Positions 43,069-52,491 of a DNA stretch of 64,000 nucleotides are shown piece after piece. The first letter of the stretch is position 1; every line of letters starts with the position of its first letter. The position numbers were made by a program, and so were the translations under genes. The DNA comes from Acinetobacter pragensis (lineage in GTDB: Bacteria > Pseudomonadota > Gammaproteobacteria > Pseudomonadales > Moraxellaceae), in assembly GCF_001605895.1 (NCBI RefSeq), contig NZ_LUAW01000014.1, positions 62,001-126,000 on the forward strand. Reading direction: 5' to 3'. The notes below the pieces were generated by a model that was not told where the DNA came from, ran no database searches, and worked only from the letters and a program-made list of their open reading frames with translations.

Positions 43069-44070
43069 TTAGCGGCTGGTAATTTCAGTCCCTAAAAGCC
43101 ATAGCGCAGTGGCATACATGCGGCTTTTGTTGTAGGTGGTAATCACCTGAAAATTGGGATAAGTAATGTAATAAATTGGCCCATAATTTTCTTGCAGCTG
43201 TATGACATTCACCAAGTCTAAGTCATCTATTTTTACAATAGGATTCAAAGGGCTAATGCCTTGAGTCTTTAAAACGCCGTATGGCATGGGCTGATTTAAA
43301 TCTGCAGAAATGACGGCTGCGGGATTGCTTCCTGAATAGCGGGCAGGAAATGCAATAGGCTGATTGCGCTGCCAGCCATGCTGCGCGAGATAATTTGCAA
43401 TGGAGCCGATGGCATCTACAGCAGAATTTCTTAAGTCGATATGGCCGTTGCCGTCATAGTCCACGCCAAATTTAGGAATGTTGCTCGGCATAAATTGCGG
43501 ATAGCCCACAGCGCCGGCATACGATCCGACAATTGAATTTGCCGGTACGCCATCTTTATATGACCAAGCAATTAAAGCGCTTAATTCATCTTGAAAATAT
43601 GCGCCGCGGCGTTCATAGCCAAAACCTAGCGTTGCCAGCGCATCACGGGTGACAAAATTGCCTTTATTGGCGCCAAAACCGGTTTCTACGCCCAGAATGC
43701 CTAAGATGATCGACTGAGGGACACCAAACTGCTGTTCCGCCCGGTTTAGCGTATCTGCATATTGCTGTTTAAAACGGACACCGCGCTGAATTGTGCTTTC
43801 AGCTAAAAAGTTGGTTTTATATTCATACCACGGCTTGCTTTCACCTGGACGGTTCATAATATTGATGATATTGGGCAGGTTTTTTGCGCCATTCATTGCC
43901 CAATCGACCTGTTCTGCACTTAAGCCATAGGTCTGCATGGTTTTTTGTTTAAAATTAAAATATTGCGGTGAATTCTGAAAGTCATTCGCTTGGCAAAAAC
44001 TGGTGATCGAAAGTGCGCCAGCAGCTAAGGCCAAAGTTTTAAGCTTCTTATAGAAATGTTGTTTAAACAT
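43069..44070 (-). CDS. mltB: Lytic murein transglycosylase B
   Basis: MltB cleaves peptidoglycan glycan strands to 1,6-anhydro-muropeptides in the periplasm. The 333-residue protein has a signal peptide (about 1-29) and a catalytic Glu in ILGVETGFG. It also has SYAGAVGYPQFMPSN and the EF-hand-like DYDGNGHIDL segment. The signal lacks an obvious lipobox, so it may be a soluble form. The ATG at 44070 follows GGAACTC; the open frame extends 13 codons upstream. Confidence 0.93.
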   Translation of the reverse strand: MFKQHFYKKLKTLALAAGALSITSFCQANDFQNSPQYFNFKQKTMQTYGLSAEQVDWAMNGAKNLPNIINIMNRPGESKPWYEYKTNFLAESTIQRGVRFKQQYADTLNRAEQQFGVPQSIILGILGVETGFGANKGNFVTRDALATLGFGYERRGAYFQDELSALIAWSYKDGVPANSIVGSYAGAVGYPQFMPSNIPKFGVDYDGNGHIDLRNSAVDAIGSIANYLAQHGWQRNQPIAFPARYSGSNPAAVISADLNQPMPYGVLKTQGISPLNPIVKIDDLDLVNVIQLQENYGPIYYITYPNFQVITTYNKSRMYATALWLLGTEITSR

Positions 44071-44785
44071 ATTGGGCTGAGTTCCAAAATTATTATCAAA
44101 ACGTATCAAATGACCGTAATGCGCTAAAAGATGCAGGAGGATGTCAAAAGCATCAAAAAATGCTGAATTTAAGTGGCGTGTTGCCTAATTTCCTAAGATA
44201 ACACTCATGGGCTGCAAGTTAACAAAAAGTTCTATAAAAGCAGACAAGGATTGATCAAAAGATAAAGCCTCATCCTTCATTTATGCAGATTTATACCTAT
44301 ATATAGTAGAAGAATTTATTTGCCTGCAAAGAACTGTATTGAAAAAATGCTTATCTCGATTTTCCGCTGGAAATAATCAGGTGAAAGCAGGCTTTTACAG
44401 GAATGCCGTTTGAAAATTTTAATGATATGTCCAGCTTTTTAATGTTTGTATTTTGATGGCTTTATCTATGTCAATTCGATGCTGCATTTCTTGATGTTTT
44501 TAATAAGCGATCAATTCGAGCGGCACGCTCCAGACACCTTCGGGTTTGGATTGCATGCATGCGCAAAGCTGTATTTAAAGCAGACGTGTATAAGGGCTTT
44601 ATAAAGGGTTTTAACTTTAAGAGGTCTGATTGAAATACATATATAGTCATTAATGCGCAAAACTTGAATTTTTATTCAAGCGCACATTTATGCTGGCCTG
44701 CTGCAATGCGCTGCAGCTGATATTTCTTTAATCAAGCAAAACACGAACTAGGATAAATATTAATTACTGCTCAACTGCCGAATAT
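44071..44785. other. Intergenic stretch upstream of mltB
   Basis: No gene is supported. It contains one perfect CTTGAAT/ATTCAAG hairpin at 44663-44680 flanked by GCGC on both sides. The remainder is AT-rich DNA that includes the mltB promoter region. Confidence 0.5.
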
Positions 44786-44819
44786 AAAAAAGCCGCATCT
44801 TTTTAAGCGCGGCCTTTTT
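44786..44819 (-). terminator. Terminator of the 44.8-45.5 kb hypothetical gene
   Basis: GCCGC/GCGGC-type stem flanked by A5 and T5, about 23 bases past the stop on the minus strand. Confidence 0.8.
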
Positions 44820-44841
44820 CATTCAATACCAGCAGGGCAAC

Positions 44842-45492
44842 TTATGGATTGAACATTGGGTCGTGTGCTTCGGCCAGTGCACCTAATTCTTCTTTGGTTA
44901 AGTTCGGGAAGATTTTATCAATGGCGATATGAATGGCTTTAATGACTGCAGATGAGCCGAGGTCAGCGGCTTTGCGCTTAATCATGCCCAAATCTAGAGT
45001 TTTATTAAAATCATTCATAAAATGACGCACAGTCGCTTCTGCAAATTGTTTGTACAATGCGGCAAATGCTGACTTATTAATGTCATTTCCAGCTTTAATC
45101 TCTGCATAAGAGGCTTTTAAGTTGGCAACTAAACTGCTGTCCAGCGCTTCCCCGACACGTTTAGCGCCGGAAGCGTCAGAAAATAAGCTCCGCTCAGAAA
45201 ATTCAATCGATTGCTTGACTACATCATTATCAGCTTTGCTGAGCAGCTGCTTTAATAGAACGGCAACGGTTGATTTTACATATCCTGCCAGCTTCTCAGC
45301 TGTATCGCGCTTGTCACTGGCGGGGAATAAGCGAACTGGGCCTAGAATTGTCGCATCAATAATTTCATCATTGATCAGCAGGGCTGTTTTATCCCGTAAA
45401 GGATACAGCGGCTCACTGGAATTCTTTTTGCTGTGGCCAGTCTCAATGCTGTTTAAAAGCGCTTCAGATGGAATAAAACCAAAAAATGGCAT
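44842..45492 (-). CDS. Hypothetical protein, mostly helical
   Basis: This 216-residue protein has no signal peptide or membrane helix and a high Ala/Lys/Leu/Asp content, suggesting an all-helical fold. I do not recognise it. It lies 25 bases downstream of queF, so it may be the last gene of the yadG-yadH-queF transcript, and it has its own terminator. Confidence 0.75.
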   Translation of the reverse strand: MPFFGFIPSEALLNSIETGHSKKNSSEPLYPLRDKTALLINDEIIDATILGPVRLFPASDKRDTAEKLAGYVKSTVAVLLKQLLSKADNDVVKQSIEFSERSLFSDASGAKRVGEALDSSLVANLKASYAEIKAGNDINKSAFAALYKQFAEATVRHFMNDFNKTLDLGMIKRKAADLGSSAVIKAIHIAIDKIFPNLTKEELGALAEAHDPMFNP

Positions 45493-45517
45493 CGTATAAA
45501 CCTCAATGTTCTTTATT

Positions 45518-46333
45518 TTATTGTCGCGCCAATCGAATTGGGCGAGGCATCCATGTTAAGTCCGATACACGGCAAGGGTTAATGTCTAAACCGCCGCGGC
45601 GTGTATAGGCAGCATATACCATGAGCTTTTCAGGCTTCAGGTTCTGCCAAATGTCAGCATACATCTGTTCCACGCATTGCTCGTGGAAACCGTTGTGCTG
45701 GCGGTACGAGATAATATAAGCCAAAATACTTTCATAAGACGGCTTTTTACCTTGGTATCTTATAAATACCGTGCCCCAGTCCGGTTGTCCAGTGACTGGA
45801 CAGTTACTTCTGAGTAAATGTGAATACAGCTGTATTTCAACATCTTCAGCGTGCGCATGATCTAAAGCCAGCAATGCCGCATTGGGATGATTTTCCAAAT
45901 GTGCCGGTGACAGATCATCAATACAGATGCCTTCAGGCTGCGATATGGCGACATCATCGGCATGAAATAAATCTATAGTGACAGGCGCTCCTGCAGCAGC
46001 GGATAAATCTTTTTCAACCAGCGCTTTAAACTCATCTTTGTAATTGAACTTAGTAAAGTTCATGCTGTTAAAATATAGCTTTAAAGATTTTGATTCGATC
46101 AAATTCGGTGAAACTGCAGGCAAAGTCAGACGGCCAATCGCCACTTGCGGAATACCGGCATTATTCAGCCAAGAAATTTCAAAAACATGCCACCAGTCTT
46201 TGCCTTGCTGAATGCCTTCTACATGCGCATAATTTTCGCGGGCAGCAGCGCGGGCAATCGGAAACAGAATATCGGGCTGATATTCTGTTGGATAGTTAGT
46301 GTCTTTACCTAAAAGAGAATGTTCTACACTCAT
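45518..46333 (-). CDS. queF: NADPH-dependent 7-cyano-7-deazaguanine reductase
   Basis: QueF reduces preQ0 to preQ1 in queuosine tRNA modification. The 271-residue length fits the long (YqcD/QueF type II) form with tandem T-fold domains. Catalytic Cys178 in LRSNCPVTGQPDWG and the nearby Asp185 are present, plus GFHEQCVEQMYADI. Its ATG shares one base with the preceding stop (TAATG), indicating coupling to the exporter permease gene. Confidence 0.96.
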   Translation of the reverse strand: MSVEHSLLGKDTNYPTEYQPDILFPIARAAARENYAHVEGIQQGKDWWHVFEISWLNNAGIPQVAIGRLTLPAVSPNLIESKSLKLYFNSMNFTKFNYKDEFKALVEKDLSAAAGAPVTIDLFHADDVAISQPEGICIDDLSPAHLENHPNAALLALDHAHAEDVEIQLYSHLLRSNCPVTGQPDWGTVFIRYQGKKPSYESILAYIISYRQHNGFHEQCVEQMYADIWQNLKPEKLMVYAAYTRRGGLDINPCRVSDLTWMPRPIRLARQ

Positions 46334-47106
46334 TATTCACGCATTCCTGAACCACGAGAAAGTAAATAGTAAGCAATGCCGTAAAGTACAGCACAGCACA
46401 ATGTGACAACCGCAAGTGAAATGCCAACGCTGACATCGCTGTGGCCTAAGATGCCGTAGCGGAATGCATTGACCATATACACAATGGGGTTAATTAAAGA
46501 TAAATTTTGCCAAAATGGACTGAGCGCCGAAATGGCGTAAAACACGCCGCCTAAATAGGTCAGCGGTGTAAGGACGAAAGTTGGGATAATTGAAATATCA
46601 TCAAAAGATTTAGCATATACCGCATTAATAAAGCCGCCCAATGAAAATAAGAAGGAGGTAATGAGCACGGTATATATAGTCACAAACCAATTGGTAATAT
46701 AGAGGTCTGTGAAAAACAGGCTCATGGCTGTAACAATAATGCCGACCAGCACGCCGCGGCAAACACCGCCCAAGACATAGCCCCATAAAATAGCATGCAA
46801 AGGGACAGGGCTCATAATCAGTTCTTCAATGCTTTTTTGAAATTTTGCGCTGAAGAAACTTGAAGACACGTTGGCGTAGCTGTTGGTAATCACGGCCATC
46901 ATAATTAAGCCGGGAACAATAAACTGCATATAGGTGAAACCGCCCATGGTGCCAATGCGTGACCCGACTAAATTGCCGAAGATCACAAAGTAAAGGCTCA
47001 TGGTAATGGCTGGCGGCAGTAAAGTTTGCGGCCAAATCCGCATAAAGCGGCGGATTTCTTTATGTACAAGAGTATAGAGTGCGACTTTTAGCTGACTTAA
47101 ATTCAT
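46333..47106 (-). CDS. yadH: ABC-2 type exporter permease, YadH-like
   Basis: This 257-residue inner-membrane permease has six hydrophobic segments. The TLLPPAITMSLYFVIFGNLVG start and FVLTPLTYLGGVFY motif are typical of ABC-2 permeases of the YadH group. It overlaps the ATPase gene by four bases. The exported substrate is unknown. Confidence 0.92.
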   Translation of the reverse strand: MNLSQLKVALYTLVHKEIRRFMRIWPQTLLPPAITMSLYFVIFGNLVGSRIGTMGGFTYMQFIVPGLIMMAVITNSYANVSSSFFSAKFQKSIEELIMSPVPLHAILWGYVLGGVCRGVLVGIIVTAMSLFFTDLYITNWFVTIYTVLITSFLFSLGGFINAVYAKSFDDISIIPTFVLTPLTYLGGVFYAISALSPFWQNLSLINPIVYMVNAFRYGILGHSDVSVGISLAVVTLCCAVLYGIAYYLLSRGSGMRE

Positions 47107-48038
47107 TGCGCGGCTCCATCAAGATTTTTTTCAACCATTTTTACAAACAGCTCTTCTAAACGGTTGGATTTGTTGCGCATGCTGCGCACTTGAATGCCTT
47201 GAGCTTCCATTAATTGGAATAGCTCATTTAATGTATGCGCTTTGTCCATTGTCACTTCTAAGGTGACAGGGTCGATCAAATTAAAACGCACGCCAATAAT
47301 ATCGATATGCAGCGGTTCAATCGGCGCGGCCAAATCAAAGATAAAAGATTCTTCGTTTAGCTGATTTAAGAAGTCTTTCATACTGGTATCTTCTTTAATC
47401 ACGCCGCGGTCAATAATCGCAATACGGCGGCAGAGCATTTCGGCTTCTTCTAAATAGTGCGTCGTTAAAATGATAGACGTGCCTTTTTCATTCATTTCGG
47501 TCAGGAATTCCCACATCGAGCGGCGCAGTTCAATATCGACACCCGCAGTCGGTTCATCCAATATCAGCAATTTTGGCTCGTGCATCATGGCGCGGGCAAT
47601 CATCAAGCGGCGTTTCATGCCGCCTGACAGCATGCGGCCCTGAGTATTGCGCTTTTCCCATAAACCGAGCTTTTCTAAATATTCTTCTGCACGCTTTTCC
47701 GCAATTTTCTTAGGAATACCGTAGTAGCCGGCTTGAGTGACTAAAATATCAAAGGTCTTTTCAAATTGTCCAAAGTTGAATTCTTGCGGGACGACACCTA
47801 GGCACTGCTTCGCTTCAGAAGGGTGAGTATCTAAATTATGCCCAAAAATTTCCACGCTGCCAGACGTTTTTTTAGTCAGTGAGCTGATGATGCTGATAGT
47901 GGTTGATTTACCTGCACCATTTGGACCTAATAGCGCATAGAACTCACCTTCAGGAACGGTTAAATTGATTCCTTTCAGCGCTTGAAACCCGTTTTTATAG
48001 GTTTTAGATAAATCCCTTAGCGTCAATGCATCAGTCAT
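47103..48038 (-). CDS. yadG: ABC exporter ATP-binding protein, YadG-like
   Basis: This 311-residue ATPase has Walker A GPNGAGKST (about 38-46), the signature MLSGGMKRRL, Walker B LLILDEPTAGVD and a switch His in LTTHYLEEAE. A DUF4162-like C-terminal tail follows. Sequence and pairing match E. coli YadGH closely. It is first in the yadG-yadH-queF order. Confidence 0.94.
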   Translation of the reverse strand: MTDALTLRDLSKTYKNGFQALKGINLTVPEGEFYALLGPNGAGKSTTISIISSLTKKTSGSVEIFGHNLDTHPSEAKQCLGVVPQEFNFGQFEKTFDILVTQAGYYGIPKKIAEKRAEEYLEKLGLWEKRNTQGRMLSGGMKRRLMIARAMMHEPKLLILDEPTAGVDIELRRSMWEFLTEMNEKGTSIILTTHYLEEAEMLCRRIAIIDRGVIKEDTSMKDFLNQLNEESFIFDLAAPIEPLHIDIIGVRFNLIDPVTLEVTMDKAHTLNELFQLMEAQGIQVRSMRNKSNRLEELFVKMVEKNLDGAAQ

Positions 48039-48226
48039 GAAAATATTACCTGGTGAATAATGGGGCTATTGTGAGCGAATTGACTCAATAAACCAAGTAA
48101 TTCACAGGGAATACTGCGTTGCAAATTCAGGATATTGTACAAAGTATAGGCACTAAAATGCATAAGCTATATATAGTTGCTTTACCTTGCCGTTTTTTTT
48201 GATATGATGTGCGCAATCCTACCGAA

Positions 48227-48302
48227 GCGGCCATAGCTCAACTGGATAGAGTACAGGTCTCCGAAGCCTGTGGCGTGGGTTCGAGTCCCGCTGGCCGCAC
48301 CA
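48227..48302 (+). tRNA. tRNA-Arg (CCG)
   Basis: 76 bases with encoded CCA. The acceptor stem GCGGCCA/TGGCCGC, D-arm AGCTCAACTGGATAGAGT, anticodon CCG in CTCCGAA, and T-loop GGTTCGAGTCC are visible. The 3' end is followed within 150 bases by an integrase relic, so it probably served as an attachment site. Confidence 0.96.
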
Positions 48303-48451
48303 TTTTTATGTTTTACCTTATTCTAAGAAATCCAAAATATATTAAAAATAAGTAATTTATCTTTTTTCTGTCCGATATTATCCGAGCGCGTTTCAGGTTA
48401 TTTTAGTTTTTTACGGTAATTTCAAAACTATTGTAAAGGCTTACCGCAAAA

Positions 48452-49161
48452 ATGCCAAAAGTAGTTGCAAATCTGACAGATACAGAGATACGTTCAGCTA
48501 TAAATTCACATAAAAAATTATCAACCAAAGTTCAAATTAAACTTGCCGATGGTAAAGGACTATTTTTATCATTGATAAAAATGGGAATGCATATTGGAGA
48601 TGGGACTATGTTCGCCCAATCACTAAAAAACGCAATAGTATTTCTTTCGGGGCATATCCAGAGGTATCGTTATTAAATGCACGAGCAAAAAGAACAGAGT
48701 ATCGAGAATTACTCACTCAAAATATAGATCCAGCAGTTCTGAAGAAAAATGACGAAGAAGCTAAATTAGGTAAAAATACTTTTGCTTTAATCGCGGATGA
48801 ATATAGAAAGACAAAGGAGTTAGAGCCTAGCACTCAGCGAAGGAATCAATTTGTTTGGGGTAAGTTGTATGCTGCAATTGGGGATTATCCAATAGACAGT
48901 ATTACAACATCTCAAATTTTAGAAGTTTGTCGTATTTACGAAAGGCAGGGTAAGACAGATTCAGCAAGGCGTATGAGAAGTAAGGCATCTCAAGTTTTTA
49001 GATATGCGATTGCTTTGAATTTATGTCAATTTAATGTCGCTGATCAAATTAGTGGTATTTTGAAGGTGGGAAAAACTAAGCATAGGGCCGCTATAACAGA
49101 TGAACAAAAGCTTGGACAGCTATTGAGAAATCCTATACATAGCTTTATGGTGATGAAATGA
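48452..49161 (+). pseudogene. Broken P4-type tyrosine integrase
   Basis: The first frame starts MPKVVANLTDTEIRSA and covers the arm-binding DUF4102 domain as far as LADGKGLFLSL. Adding one A to the A-run at 48577-48581 restores a second frame that reads KNGNAYWRWDYVRPITKKR, then SFGAYPEVSLLNARAKR and a core-binding domain with SARRMRSKASQVFRYAI. The protein stops near residue 235 with no catalytic R-H-R-Y domain, so it is dead. It lies 150 bases from the 3' end of tRNA-Arg, the usual target of such integrases. Confidence 0.85.
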
Positions 49162-49308
49162 TAGCCGATTTTTTAGGTGTGATTTGCAATAGATTTAAAA
49201 TGAAAACAGTGATTCAGTTGCGGTAGACGCTGACTAGGCTTGCATCGAGTGCAACGATACGTTCAAAGCAACAGGTATATGAACTAAAGAAACGATTTAA
49301 TTTGGGAT

Positions 49309-51111
49309 ATGCTCATGGATGGTTTATCTGAATTTTCTTGGCAAAATATTAAATACAATTTCTACACGACAGGCGTGCTTCCAGATATTGTGAAGCGAGA
49401 TTCACCGATTCTGCAAGCGTGGGAACGGTCTAAGAAATCGGGCTTAAGTCCATTTTCAAAATTGACAACTTTATTTGACTTTCCTGTCGATCATCTGTCT
49501 CGTGAGGATGTAAAATTCTCAGCATTAGCAGAAGCGGTTTTAAATGATATTTGGCAGTTATTTGGACAGCAGGATGTCAGTGTTTTTTTAATTAATCATC
49601 AGCTTAAAATTATTGCTGAACGGCATAATCCTGATTTAGATGATCAATATCATTTTCTGCGCATAGGCCGCGTGGTCGATCCATCCATATTTGGTGCAAT
49701 TGCGCCGACGTGCAGTGTCTTGTCCAAACAGCCAATGATTATGACTGGGCATCAGCATTATTTAGATGAGTTTTCCAATTATTCTTGTGCTTCTGTGCCC
49801 ATTTTTAATGGCGCGGGCGAAATTCTAGGGGCTTTAGATATTACGTCGCCGAAAGGGTTGCTGGCCAGCAATTGGCTCAGGCATTTGCTGTATCAAAGTT
49901 ATATTTTAGAAAATAAAGTGATACTTGCTGAACTGAAGCCCAATCAGCGTGTTCTATATTTTCAGCATTCGAAAGATTTACTTGAAAATGCCTATACAGG
50001 CATGATCGTGTTCGATGAACATGGGAAAATTGTAAAGGCCAATCAAATGGCATTGAAACTGCTCAGTTGTTCGATTGATGTGCTATTAGATCGTTCAATT
50101 CATGATTTTTTCTTAACAGAGCAGTTGAGTCAGCCTGATGCGAGTGATTCATTTTTTATCCAAAGCCACGATCATGCTTTTTTTTATGCGCATTTGAATA
50201 CCTTGCATGGAATGATATCCAAGCAGACTAAGAAAATCACTGCGCAGCATGAACTTGATCAAGCGCTTAAAGCCTTAAAAGCGGATATTCCAGTACTGAT
50301 TACGGGGGAAACAGGGACAGGCAAAGATCATTTTGCACAGCAATTGCATCAAAAGCTGGATGCTGATTTGCCTTTTATTTCTATTAACTGCGGTGCGATT
50401 CCAGATCATTTATTGGAAGCGGAACTGTTTGGCTATGAGGGCGGCGCTTTTACCGGGGCCAAAAAACAAGGGGAAAAAGGCCTCATAGAAATGGCAGATC
50501 AAGGGATTTTGTTTCTGGATGAGATTGGTGACTTGCCTTTGCATCTGCAAGTTAAAATTTTAAGAGTCCTGCAAGATCAGCAGTTTTATGGTGTCGGAGG
50601 ACGCAAGCCGATGAAGTCAGCATTTAAATTATTGTGTGCGACGCATTAGGATCTAAAAATGAAAATAGAACAGCAGTCATTCCGCAGTGATTTGTATTAT
50701 CGGATTTGTGGATTTCAAGTGCATTTGGAACCTCTGCGCTTACGTCAGGACAAGCAGGCTATTTTCCATAAGGTTTTACATCAGTTTGGGATTTCGCAGT
50801 GGTCAACTAAAGTGGAGCAGCAGTTTAAGGCCCATACATGGTCGGGCAATATTCGCGAGCTCATTCATATCGTAAGGTTGTCGGCTGCATTTAATGAAAG
50901 TGATGTTTTAAATCAGCTTTATTTACCCGAGCCTCAGCTGTGTCTTCAAACTGTGAATCAGCCTGTTTTAGATGGCAGTAATGAGAATTTAAATGCCATG
51001 ACCAAGCATATGGTTATGCAGGTGCTCAATGAGGAGAACGGCAATATCGCACGTACTGCAAAGCGGCTCAATATATCAAGAACAACAGTATACAAATACA
51101 TCAGCAGTTAA
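49309..51111 (+). pseudogene. AcoR-like sigma-54 activator interrupted by an amber codon
   Basis: The frame encodes a 600-residue enhancer-binding protein if the TAG at 50647-50649 (codon 447) is read through. Domains in order: an N-terminal GAF-type sensor (about 60-190), a PAS-like segment (about 220-280), AAA+ with Walker A GETGTGKD (333-340) and the GAFTGA loop, Walker B ILFLDEIGD, then TAG in ATH-stop-DLK where CAG (Gln) is expected. The remaining AAA+ part and a Fis-type HTH (RTAKRLNISRTTVYK) follow in frame. It is truncated unless suppressed or mis-sequenced. It likely controlled the downstream transporter/dehydrogenase genes. Confidence 0.85.
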
Positions 51112-51279
51112 GCCTTATGGCGTAGCTTAACTTTGAGGTTATCCTGCCATTGTCTTTACTTTCAACATTGGATTGCTGCTGCGCAAATGCGGTTATGTTT
51201 CGGGCTTTTGCTTAAATTCAGCGTTCTGATCACATTTTAATTCAGCCGGGTTTTTTGAGTGTCACTTTAAACAAAGGAC

Positions 51280-51327
51280 TGTCCAGTAACTGGACATTCC
51301 TTTGTTCGTATGTCTAGATCATGGACA
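51280..51327 (+). promoter_or_regulatory. Two upstream activating sequences for a sigma-54 activator
   Basis: TGTCCAGTAACTGGACA (51280-51296) is a perfect palindrome apart from its centre, and it lies within a longer 33-base near-palindrome (51272-51304). A weaker copy TGTCTAGATCATGGACA (51311-51327) follows with centres 31 bases apart, three helical turns. They sit about 55-100 bases upstream of a sigma-54 promoter. Binding by the AcoR-like protein is inferred. Confidence 0.7.
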
Positions 51328-51378
51328 CGTTTGATTTTCTATTAAACTTAAAATATTGATTTTTAATAATAAAAAAAC

Positions 51379-51395
51379 TGGCATGCAAACTGCAA
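51379..51395 (+). promoter_or_regulatory. Sigma-54 promoter of the transporter-areC-areB operon
   Basis: TGGCATGCAAACTGCAA has GG at 51380-51381, ten bases, then GC at 51392-51393. It fits the -24/-12 consensus and follows two palindromic enhancer-like sites. Confidence 0.75.
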
Positions 51396-51522
51396 TTATT
51401 CTCTTGCTCAGTCTCAATCAAGTATGGCTTTTGGCAAATAATCAACAGCTTTAAATGCCGTTAAAAAAGCTCAAGAGAAGAGAAGAGTCATGAAGGACAA
51501 TTTAGATAAAAGGGAACGTGTT

Positions 51523-52404
51523 ATGCATTTAAGGACTAAAAATGCGCCGGTACTCATGCTGGGTGCTTTACTTGCATCGCAGAGTCATGCCATTGATGTG
51601 AATGCTGGGGATTATACGGCTTTACCGAGCGGAACCAATGTCGGTGTTTTTTATTATCAGCATAGTGAAATGGAAGGCTACTATCAAAATGGTGATAAAG
51701 CACGCGCTGACTCCCGCTCAGATATAGGTATTGCACGGTTTATTCATTATACCGATATCGCAGGATTACGTGCAACGCCGCAAGTGGTTATTCCGTTTGG
51801 ATCGGTGCGCAATACTCAAATTGAGGATGCTCATTTAAATAATGCATCAGGCTTTGCAGATCCTATTATAGCCTCTGCATTTTGGCTAATTAATCAACCT
51901 GAGCAAGGGGTTTCAGGGCGTTATCTTGCACTTACGCCGTTTATTTATTTGCCGCTTGGGCAATACGATAAGCATGATACGGTAAACCTAGGTGAAAACC
52001 GTTTTAAATATGATTTGCAGTTGGCTTGGGTACAGCCGCTTTATGGCAAATTGGGCTTTGAGTTTTATCAGGATGCAATCTGGTATGGCGATAATGATGA
52101 AGCTGGCAGCGGCAATCAAACTCTTTCACAAGTCACCAGCTATCAAACACAGGTCAATTTACGCTATGACTTGAATGCTAAGCAACGTGTAGCACTGGGA
52201 TATGCGGCTAACTATGGCGGTGAGCAGTCTTTGGACGGTATTAAGCTTCAGCAAAATATGGAGAAGCAGCAGGCAAGGTTTGAGTTCCAGCAAATGATAA
52301 ACCCAAGAACCCAATTGAGCGCACAGTTGGTTTCGGACACACAAGTTGAGAGCGGATTTAAGAAAGAATTAGGACTGAACTTCAGGCTTTTTTACATTTT
52401 CTAA
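51523..52404 (+). CDS. Outer-membrane transporter of the Phenol_MetA_deg (COG4313) type
   Basis: This 293-residue protein has a signal peptide ending at SHA and then a beta-barrel with many aromatic strands, ending FRLFYIF. Homologues such as SalD and other COG4313 proteins sit in aromatic degradation operons and probably pass hydrophobic substrates through the outer membrane. An upstream ATG at 51490 with a GAAGAG site is also possible; I prefer 51523 because it gives a standard signal peptide after AGGGAAC. It is first in the sigma-54 operon. Confidence 0.82.
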   Translation: MHLRTKNAPVLMLGALLASQSHAIDVNAGDYTALPSGTNVGVFYYQHSEMEGYYQNGDKARADSRSDIGIARFIHYTDIAGLRATPQVVIPFGSVRNTQIEDAHLNNASGFADPIIASAFWLINQPEQGVSGRYLALTPFIYLPLGQYDKHDTVNLGENRFKYDLQLAWVQPLYGKLGFEFYQDAIWYGDNDEAGSGNQTLSQVTSYQTQVNLRYDLNAKQRVALGYAANYGGEQSLDGIKLQQNMEKQQARFEFQQMINPRTQLSAQLVSDTQVESGFKKELGLNFRLFYIF

Positions 52405-52491
52405 TTCAAAACATGCGTGATGACAACACATTCTCGCTTTAGTTTTGCAACGATGAAACTCAAGCAGTCAATACATTTTAAAGAGGTCATG

